From NCBI GenBank assembly GCA_016711045.1, contig JADJTT010000011.1:225679-289678 (forward strand): a DNA stretch of 64,000 nucleotides, in the 5' to 3' direction. Under the pieces are notes generated by a model. The model made no database searches, was not told the DNA's origin, and saw nothing but the letters and a program-made list of their open reading frames with translations. This DNA is from Saprospirales bacterium (GTDB taxonomy: Bacteria > Bacteroidota > Bacteroidia > Chitinophagales > Saprospiraceae). The translations under genes and the position numbers were made by a program. Shown piece by piece: positions 57,088 to 64,000 of the stretch (position 1 is its first letter; each line of letters opens with the position of its first letter).

Positions 57088-59543
57088 ATGATCCGCAATT
57101 TTTTCAAGATCGCTATACGCAACCTTTTGAAACACAAAGGATTCAGCTTTATCAACATCTTTGGATTGGCGGTGGGCATTGCCTGCACGCTGCTCATTTG
57201 CCTGTACATCGCCCACGAGTTGAGCTACGACCGATGGAACCCCCAGGCCGATCGGATTGTGCGGGTTTATTCCGATATCAATTTTGGAGGAAACCTCATG
57301 CGCATGGCGGTCAGCGGGGTCTCCGTCGGTCCGGATGTCGTCCGGGAATTACCGGAGGTACAGGCTTTTTGCCGGTTTCGGGATTATGGAAGTTACCTGG
57401 TAAAACGGGATGGCGACGGGCAGCAAAACTTTAAGGAGAATGAGTTTCTGACAGTCGACAGTTCCTTTTTTGAGGTTTTCCCGGCGAAAATATTGGAAGG
57501 GGATGCCCGTAGCTGCCTGGTGGAGCCCAACACGGTAGCCATTTCCAAAAGCCGGGCGGAGAAATATTACGGTTCGCCCCAAATGGCCATGGGCCAAACG
57601 ATGGTGTTCGACAATCGCACCCGGGCGAAGGTCACAGCGGTATATGCGGACCTTCCTTCCAGTTCCCACTTCAAAGCTCAATTTTTGCTTTCCATGACCG
57701 GGAATGAGGAGGTCGCTACCAGTCCGCAGCTATGGGCGGTAAGCAACAACTTCCACACCTACCTGCTGCTGCGTGAAGATGCCAGCTTGACGATTTCAAG
57801 GAGAAGTTCAATGCCCTGTCAAGGGAAAAGATCGGGGAAACCGGCAGCCAGATGCTCGGAATGACTATCGAAGAGTTTGAGGCAACCGGGCAATACGCCC
57901 GCTACGAGCTTCAACCCCTGACCGACATTCACCTCTATTCCGATCTGAACGTCGAATTGGAAGCCAACGGCAGCATCCAATACATTTGGATATTTGGCGC
58001 CATCGCGCTGTTTGTATTGCTCATCGCCTGCATCAATTTCATGAACCTCACCACTGCCCGGTCTGCCCACCGGGCCCGGGAGATCGGCATCCGCAAGGTG
58101 CTTGGCGGCCAGCGTGCTTCCCTCATCGGGCAATTTCTCACCGAAACGATATTGGTGACGGCACTGGCCGTAGTATTAGCATTGGCAATGGTTTCGTTGG
58201 CGCTTCCCTGGTTTAGCGAATTGGCCGACCGGCCACTCGAGATGCCCTGGTCGATACCGGTTTTCTGGCTGGCCCTGCTGGGGAGCATTTGTGTGGTAGG
58301 GTTGTTAGCAGGGAGCTACCCCGCGTTCTTTCTCTCCGCTTTTGATTCCGTAAAAGTATTGAAGGGGCAACTGGGCAAGACGGCACGGCACGGCATATTG
58401 CGGAGTGTGCTCGTCGTATTCCAGTTTGCTACCGCCGTGGTATTGATAATCGCCACCGTATTGGTTTACAGTCAATTGGATTACATTCAACATAAAAAGA
58501 TCGGTTTTCAGAAGGACCAGGTCATTATTGTAGAAGACGCTTATGCACTTGGCGAAAAGGTGGAATCGTTCAAACAAGCCATGCTTACCAATCCAATCGT
58601 GCAGCGTGCCACCATCAGTTCTTTTTTGCCCGTGCCTTCGGGCCGCAGCGACAATATTTTCACTTCCTCCCGGGAGATGCGACAGGACAATGCCGTCAGC
58701 ATGCAGAACTGGCGGGTAGACGGCGACTACCTGGCAACCATGGGCATGGAATTGACTCAAGGGCGGTTTCTGGACCCTGCGCGGCCAGCCGATAGTTTAG
58801 CCATTATCCTTAATGAAACGGCAGTGGATAAATTCGGGTTTTCAGACCCCGTCGGGAAAAAAGTATATACCCTTACCGGCGATGTGGAGGGACATTCCGA
58901 TCCCGAAGATTTTATGGAGTTGACGGTCATCGGAGTCGTCAAAAATTTCCATTGGAAGAGTCTGCGTGAAAACATTGGCGCATTGAGCATGCAACTGGGG
59001 CGATCTGCCGGCCTGCTCTCGTTCCGGTATGCCTCCGGGGAGAGCAAAAACGTGATTGCTTCGCTGGAATCCAAGTGGAATGAAATGGCGCCCGATCAGC
59101 CTTTCTCTTACCGGTTTCTCGATGATTCCTTCGCACAAGTGTACCGCGCCGAACAACGGGTGGGCCAGATCGCCGGGATATTCGCCGGATTGGCCATTCT
59201 GGTCTCCTGCCTCGGGTTATTCGGCCTGGCCAGTTTTATGGCCGAGCAGCGCACCAAGGAGATCGGCATCCGCAAAGTGCTCGGCGCCACGACGACCGGC
59301 ATTGTGGCCCTATTATCGAAAGACTTCATGAAACTCGTGCTCATTGCTCTGGTCATTGCCTCTCCGCTTGCCTGGTTGCTCATGAGAAGGTGGCTGCAGG
59401 AATTCGCCTTCCGCATCGATATCGAGTGGTGGGTATTCGTATTGGCAGGTACGGTAGCCGTGGTCGTCGCCTTTCTGACGATGAGCGTGCAGAGTGTACG
59501 GGCTGCGCTGGCGAATCCGGTAGAGAGTTTAAAGAATGAATAA
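57088..59543 (+). CDS. MacB/FtsX-type ABC permease, one frameshift
   Basis: Two overlapping frames (57088-57864 and 57852-59543) join into one 818-aa protein if one G is added near 57789, turning AS-LT into ASLDDFKEKFNALSREKIGE. Layout: N-terminal TM (SFINIFGLAVGIACTLLICL), MacB-like periplasmic domain, three TMs with the FtsX motif TARSAHRAREIGIRKVLGG, a second periplasmic domain, and a last FtsX block (AEQRTKEIGIRKVLGATTTG). This double-FtsX form is common in Bacteroidota. It should act with the ATPase and adaptor, likely in export or lipoprotein/peptide handling; the cargo is not evident. Confidence 0.9.
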
Positions 59544-59666
59544 TATTAGTGGAAAAAAGTCTGAGAAAATGGAGTTGGATTTTGTCCAGTCGATTTGTTT
59601 TCGTCTTTATTTTCTTCCATTGTCCTAATTTATTGTTTCTGTTGTCTTTTTAGCAATCATTCACCC

Positions 59667-59707
59667 TCCCCCATTTCTCCAACATTTTCCTGCAAAATCA
59701 CCGGCAA
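59667..59707. repeat. Second dispersed repeat, shared with 39.94-39.98 kb
   Basis: CTCCCCCATTTCTCCAACAT followed by a TGCAAAATCACC block matches 39940-39981 with few differences; both have TTCACCC just upstream. No open frame crosses both copies. Confidence 0.55.
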
Positions 59708-59740
59708 TAGATATACCGGCGCAGGCTCCGTCTGCATTTT

Positions 59741-60820
59741 TCAGTTCGAATCCAACCAATTTTTTACAGCAAGGCGATATTTATTCCGCATTTCAACAAA
59801 CGCCTGTTTAGTGTCAATCTTCGCATTTCGTTCTACCGGTGGCGTTTCTAAAGCCTCATGCAGTTTTAGGATGTTCGGCCGAAATACTGCGCTGCTGTCT
59901 TTAAATTGTGCATCCAATACACGGCAGAAGACATCGATATTTAGATATTCCAAATCGTAATTGTTTGGGTCATTAATGGTTTCTTGAATTCTGGAAGTTA
60001 AAATAGGAATATTATTATTGATAGGTTCAGTGAAGCGTTCAGGATGTTCGATTTTGTTATAATCCAAAAAAGCATAAACCCTATAGTTAACATAAGGGTT
60101 TTTTTGTCTCAAAATACGTTCCAATTCAGCTTCCCAATTTTTGTGCGCTTTTATTTTAGCTAATAATTCAATACGCAGTGGCTCATCTTTTTCTCTGTCC
60201 AGGAAATACAATAGATCTTCTATGGATTGTTCGTAATCAATGATTTCCATGGAGTTATTGGAAGGCGATTGAGGATTATCTCTTTTTTCTTTTATGGAAC
60301 TTAAACGATCCATAGTCACTACTATTTTTGGTGCCATGACGAGTAACAACCCTAATACCCAAGCAAATACCAAAGGGATTTTATACAGATTAGGCGTAAG
60401 CGTATCACGCCATTCCGGATTTAGTAAGATGGCGTAAGGCACAAGCATCAATAAGGGCAACCAGATACCACCAAAATACAGCGGATCAATTAACCAACGG
60501 ACCAAACCGGTTGTTGGCTCAGAATGCCATTCCGGTCTTATCATCGTGCTAATAAAAACGCCCGCTACCATGCCCAACCAAAGTATTCCAACTGCGATTT
60601 TCCGCGATGAGATATTATCCGAGAGCCAATTGAATCCGCCTGTTTTTGAAATATTTATGGTTAAAATTAAACTGCATACAGCGTATACCGCTAATATTGG
60701 TAAAGCAATTAAACCATAACTAACAAGATATTCTCCCTTAACATTGAGATTTTGAAGATTTAAAATGATTAGTGCGATATAAGTTAAGGCTGTTAGCCCA
60801 AATAGGAGATTACCGAACAT
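59741..60820 (-). CDS. Hypothetical six-TM membrane protein with helical C-terminal domain
   Basis: Protein of 359 aa, not recognised. Hydrophobic segments lie at about 2-22, 34-55, 75-93, 110-133 and 145-166, followed by a cytoplasmic-looking region (170-359) rich in Glu/Lys/Asn with helical character (EQSIEDLLYFLDREKDEPLR and NWEAELERILRQ). The repeated pattern of a Leu helix followed by a short turn hints at HEAT-like repeats. It ends 197 bp from the permease gene on the opposite strand, so these two are convergent. No function is assigned. Confidence 0.65.
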   Translation of the reverse strand: MFGNLLFGLTALTYIALIILNLQNLNVKGEYLVSYGLIALPILAVYAVCSLILTINISKTGGFNWLSDNISSRKIAVGILWLGMVAGVFISTMIRPEWHSEPTTGLVRWLIDPLYFGGIWLPLLMLVPYAILLNPEWRDTLTPNLYKIPLVFAWVLGLLLVMAPKIVVTMDRLSSIKEKRDNPQSPSNNSMEIIDYEQSIEDLLYFLDREKDEPLRIELLAKIKAHKNWEAELERILRQKNPYVNYRVYAFLDYNKIEHPERFTEPINNNIPILTSRIQETINDPNNYDLEYLNIDVFCRVLDAQFKDSSAVFRPNILKLHEALETPPVERNAKIDTKQAFVEMRNKYRLAVKNWLDSN

Positions 60821-60876
60821 TTGAATATGGTTTAAAAAGATGGTAATAGCGTTGATTTTGAGGTAAAACGAATTTG

Positions 60877-61380
60877 TTACTTATAGAGATAAGGTTCATT
60901 ATTATATGCCATCTTTCTAATGTTCGCTAAAACTCTTTTCATATAAATATTCCAAAAAGTCTTTGTAAATATCCAATTTAAAGGATAAAGCATATCGATG
61001 TCAGAATGCAACGTATAGGAATATTCTATTAATATCTTGTTTGGTTCAAGTTCGGTGGTTTTCCATTCACCTACAAATTTTGAAAACCCTAACATCCACG
61101 ACTGAAAATCGCTCACTTCTATTTTCCAGTATTGATTTTCGATTCGTTCAATAACTTTGTCGCTGGAAGCCCAGCCTCCTTTTTGCGTTGCGGATGGAGC
61201 CACAAAAACCTTTTTGCTATACCCTGGCTTACCCCAATTCTCGTCATCCGTGCAATGGGTTACTTTCGGCATAAGGCCATATCCAGTGTGCACTTTAGAC
61301 ACGTCACATAGCATGGGTGTCTTAAAAGCCCGCTCCAAGGAGCAATGGTAAATGGTGGTAACTTTTGTTTTTGATATCAT
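60877..61380 (-). CDS. SRPBCC-fold (START/Bet v 1-like) protein
   Basis: Protein of 167 aa from the ATG at 61380. The start (MISKTKVTTIYHCSLERAFK) and the run TTELEPNKILIEYSYTLHSD, followed by NWIFTKTFWNIYMKRVLANI, are those of SRPBCC-superfamily ligand-binding proteins of Bacteroidota, with the long C-terminal helix. Such proteins bind hydrophobic ligands, but the ligand cannot be read. It starts 52 bp after the stop of the 395-aa membrane protein gene and is probably cotranscribed. Confidence 0.7.
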   Translation of the reverse strand: MISKTKVTTIYHCSLERAFKTPMLCDVSKVHTGYGLMPKVTHCTDDENWGKPGYSKKVFVAPSATQKGGWASSDKVIERIENQYWKIEVSDFQSWMLGFSKFVGEWKTTELEPNKILIEYSYTLHSDIDMLYPLNWIFTKTFWNIYMKRVLANIRKMAYNNEPYLYK

Positions 61381-61432
61381 TTCTGTGTTTTTATTTGGAC
61401 CAGCTCGCGGACATGCCCGTGTATCTGCCCCC

Positions 61433-62619
61433 TTACACCAAATCCTCTTCCCGCCACCCCGGCTCCCGCGTCTCCAAATCCCGCAATGGCCGGTCATCCA
61501 GGTCGAGGGCGTCCTGAAAATCGGCCTGGTTCCGCTTTTCGCCCTGGAAAAAGCTGATCAGGCCCTGGTTGTTCATCACCCGGATGTAGCTTTTTTTGTC
61601 TTTGGAATGGTATTGCCATTGCTCCACCTCGATGAAGGTGGATACGCCGGTGATAAAACACTTGCCTGTTTTATAGTGGCCCAGAAAATAATCCTTCCCC
61701 GCTACCTGGATCATGGGCGGCGGTTTTTCGGTGCGGAAAGTGGGCATGCCGGTTTCAAAGATTTCGAGGGGCTTTTCCTGAAAGGCATTCAGGAGGGCCT
61801 GGTTTTGTTCCAGGTATAGTAGCCGCTCTTCTTTATCGGGATTGATCAATTGGAAATACTTGTCGGAATTGCCGTCATTCCAGTCGTATTGCACGAGGTT
61901 GACGATCTTCAATTCTTCTCCGTTCAGGTCCAATACCTCCCCTTCTCTGGAAGTGTAGATCCCGGCGAAGAATGGATCGGCAAAATCGCGACGATGCCTG
62001 CGGGCTGAATCCTCCGCCTCCTGCACCTCGACCTTTCGCCCGTACTCCCCCTTAACCGGCTCGTCTTTAATACCCAAAAAACGCTCCAGATATGCTTCAA
62101 TTTCCTGCACTTCCTGGCTGGTGACGTTATCGAGGGAGAGGAGGTCTTTATCGCTTTTGTTGTACAACTTGGCCCGAAGTTCATAGGTAAATTGGTGCCG
62201 TTCTTACTGCTGGATTTCTTTTCCGCCACGTAGAGTTGTTCAATGGCATTGACCGGGATCTTCCGGTTGCCTTTCCACCAGGGGATCGGGGTGTGCCGGA
62301 TCGTGAGGTAATCGCCGGAGATATCGATAAAGGTCTTGTTGAAGAACAGGCAGAGCGTATAATACGCCAGGTAAACCCCGACGGCCACATGGAGGACCGG
62401 GAAAAGCGCCATAATCCAGGCGCCTCCACTGATTGCCATGGAATACCAGAAAACCAAAAAGGCATTCCATACGATGGTAAAGAACAGCAGGAAAAGGGCA
62501 ATGGGCGTAAACCACTTCAAGGTGATCTCCAGCCTGTCACGGTCCTGGTAGACGTCCAGTTTTTTGTTTCCGAGCATCGGTTTGAGTATAGTTTTTGAGA
62601 TGAACCATAATCTAAACAT
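61433..62619 (-). CDS. Hypothetical membrane-anchored protein, one frameshift
   Basis: Two frames (61924-62619 and 61433-62167) form one gene of 395 aa if one base is added near 62187, so that KNGTNLP runs into YELRAKLYNKSDKDLLSLDN. The N-terminal part has two TM helices (ITLKWFTPIALFLLFFTIVW and ALFPVLHVAVGVYLAYYTL), then a PH-like beta segment (DISGDYLTIRHTPIPWWKG) and a soluble C-terminal region of about 270 aa without a family I recognise. The N-terminal arrangement recalls small Bacteroidota proteins with a PH-like membrane-proximal domain. Function unknown. Confidence 0.65.
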
Positions 62620-62691
62620 ATGGAATTTCCGGCTAAATACGCAAGTCTGTTTTTTGGGGAGTTGGGATAAATGCAGGTTGCCTTGTTATGG

Positions 62692-62925
62692 TGCTAATCT
62701 TGTAGGGCGGGGCAGGAAAAGTTCCTGCCAGGATGTCTGTACGATCTTGTCCCCGCTGGCGGGGGCAGGGGGTGGACATGCTCCATACAATACATTAATC
62801 TCCTTACCCTTAGGGCCAAAATATTGTCTTATTCCACCCCCAACCCCGCCAGCGGGGACAAGAGCGTGAATTCTCCAGGCCGGAGCTTTTTACCTGCCCC
62901 TTACAAAATTAGCCCCAAGAAGGGG
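62692..62925. repeat. Dispersed palindromic repeat, full-length copy
   Basis: Most complete copy: outer end GCTAATCTTGTAGGGCGGGG, core CCCCGCTGGCGGGG at about 62752, spacer with ATACAATACATTAATCTCC, inverted core at about 62850, and a right outer end CCCCTTACAAAATTAGCCCC. It is a near-palindrome of about 230 bp. Confidence 0.88.
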
Positions 62926-63131
62926 TGAGCGCCACGTCAGTTTGTAGCCCGGGGTGCTAGCCCCAGGATTGGAATCCAACAATTCCCCAAACCCCGTAGG
63001 GTGGCCTGTTTATGGTTATTTTTCCGAAAAATTTATACATATCCCAAAGGAAGGGTTTACATGCCGCCCTCCGGGGCTTGGAGGTTAAATATGGTTCTCT
63101 TTCCCCGGGGCTAGCACCCGGGCCGCACGCT

Positions 63132-63303
63132 TTTGTCCCCGCTGGCGGGGGGCAGGGGTGGACATGCTCCATACAATACATTAATCTCCTTACCCTTAGG
63201 GGCCAAAATATTGTCTTATTCCACCCCAACCCCCGCCAGCGGGGACAAGAGCGTGTGAATTCTCCAGGCCGGAGCTTTTTCCTGCCCCTTACAAAATTAG
63301 CCC
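63132..63303. repeat. Dispersed palindromic repeat, second copy beside the previous one
   Basis: From the core CCCCGCTGGCGGGG onward it is almost identical to the 62.7-kb copy, including spacer, inverted core and the CCCCTTACAAAATTAGCCC end. The left outer end is missing. 62945-63125 between the two carries CCCGGGGTGCTAGCCCC and its inverted partner. Confidence 0.86.
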
Positions 63304-63322
63304 AAGAAATTGCAGGCATACG

Positions 63323-63496
63323 TCAGTTAAACTCCATCCATTCATCCGCTGGAAATATACGGCCTGCCGATCCAGGTCCAGCAGGATCAACATTGATCAC
63401 GATCAGAGGACAGGATTTTTCTTTCCATTGCACATAAGAAAGCCCGATGGCGACCGGGTAGCGTTGAAGCCCATTTTTTTCATTATTGGGGGTCAT
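63323..63496 (-). CDS. Small hypothetical protein (57 aa)
   Basis: A 57-codon frame from the ATG at 63496: MTPNNEKNGLQRYPVAIGLS, then YVQWKEKSCPLIVINVDPAG and a FPADEWMEFN end. Codon use looks coding (no low-complexity, balanced residues), and it ends 20 bp from the repeat boundary. No family recognised; it may be the remnant of a longer gene. Confidence 0.4.
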   Translation of the reverse strand: MTPNNEKNGLQRYPVAIGLSYVQWKEKSCPLIVINVDPAGPGSAGRIFPADEWMEFN

Positions 63497-63559
63497 TGGT
63501 TCCTTGTTTTCATGCTACAAAATACTAAAAAACAGAGAGCGCACCTGTCATACGCTCCT

Positions 63560-64000
63560 CTGTAAGTAGGATGGGAATCGAGATGCGTTAATTCATGCGA
63601 TGCTGCCCGGTCCACTGATCTGTTTGGGTGATGGTCAGGTGCCTTTGTAGTACCTTGCCGGTACCGCTGATGGCATCCAGATGGTCTGCCGAAGGCGAAT
63701 ACCTTGCAGTTTTCCCGATCCGGAAATATCGATTTTACAGTATTCCGTTTCAATAGAATTATCCATCATAATTTCCGGAGCCGCTAATATTCATATCCAG
63801 TTTTCAGGAAGAAATGCCCCGCAGAGCGGTGACGCCGCCCAATCCGCTGATATAGATGAGAAAGTTTTTCAGCGCCCTCAAATTGGTTGAGTTCAAATTG
63901 CCCGGCGCCCGATATATCCAGGGACAAATTGCCCTGTTCCATTAGAAATCGTTCACCGTGACTGTGCCTGCGCCACTGATCAGAAATATCTTCAATATTC
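63560..64000 (-). pseudogene. DUF2807-type adhesin-like gene, frameshifted and cut by the edge
   Basis: Pieces in several minus-strand frames show the repeated ISGxGxV pattern of DUF2807 (putative auto-transporter adhesin head/GIN domain): ISGAGTVTVNDF, LSLDISGAGQFELNQFEG, MNISGSGNYDG, TEYCKIDISGSGK and ISGTGKVYYKGT in order. At least four indels separate them within 440 bp, and the 5' part lies beyond the window. Such proteins are secreted beta-helical proteins of unknown role. Coordinates of the 3' end are approximate. Confidence 0.65.

Overview
The window looks like a chromosome segment of a Bacteroidota bacterium (Saprospiria/Cytophagia-like). The evidence is a type IX secretion (T9SS) C-terminal sorting domain on a GH3 enzyme, many lipoproteins, a periplasmic-propeller/Y_Y_Y one-component regulator, a glycan-utilisation gene cluster and DUF433/PIN toxin-antitoxin genes. 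I see no rRNA, tRNA or CRISPR array.

0-18.3 kb: a beta-1,3-glucan (laminarin-type) utilisation locus, transcribed leftward except for its regulator. Reading in the direction of transcription: a glycosidase-like TIM barrel fused to a putative outer-membrane barrel; a multi-module glycan-binding lipoprotein; a GH16 endo-glucanase lipoprotein; a very large cytoplasmic GH149/GH94-like phosphorylase; a GH17; a GH30; a GPH-type sugar:cation symporter; and a second GH17 cut by the window edge. Strong hairpins separate most of these genes. The divergent gene at 15.4 kb encodes a membrane-spanning propeller/Y_Y_Y/LuxR-type HTH regulator. Inferred flow: polymer binding and cleavage at the surface, side-chain and exo cleavage by GH30/GH17/GH3, uptake, and cytoplasmic phosphorolysis. 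No SusC/SusD pair is inside the window. A secreted GH3 beta-glucosidase with CBM6 and T9SS tail lies at 25.3-28.0 kb.

18.3-28 kb: repeat-rich spacers around a DUF559 endonuclease-like gene, a di-haem cytochrome c with a membrane protein and AraC regulator, an RluF-type pseudouridine synthase and a choloylglycine-hydrolase-like enzyme.

28-47 kb: an AT-richer accessory/defence region with many broken genes. It holds a complete but frameshifted type I restriction-modification operon (two hsdM copies, hsdS, hsdR). The start codon of an unannotated HEPN-type gene overlaps the hsdR stop, and a DUF433 antitoxin follows. Also present are a degenerate gene for a 2TM domain resembling the TRADD-N-associated membrane domain, an attC-like hairpin, DUF4238, a PIN toxin with antitoxin, another DUF433 gene, relic copies of these toxin-antitoxin genes, a small MITE-like element, a lipoprotein-type KatG and a Fic protein with operator-like palindromes at its start codon.

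47-64 kb: an old-yellow-enzyme, a sulfatase plus serine hydrolase pair, a methyltransferase-like membrane protein, and an NtrY/NtrC-like two-component pair. The pair is divergent from an HlyD/ABC/FtsX-type exporter operon that has a near-consensus sigma-54 promoter and two upstream palindromes. Membrane/SRPBCC hypotheticals and a broken DUF2807 gene at the right edge follow.

Two window-wide features stand out. (1) A dispersed palindromic repeat family (cores CCCCGCTGGCGGGG / CCCCGCCAGCGGGG, outer ends GCTAATCTTGTAGGGG) occurs in at least seven intergenic places, including a tandem array at 18.3-18.9 kb. (2) Single-base indels, mostly in homopolymers, are absent from the first 28 kb but frequent to the right. 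I reconstructed intact proteins across many of them, so local assembly error and real decay must be told apart before calling pseudogenes.
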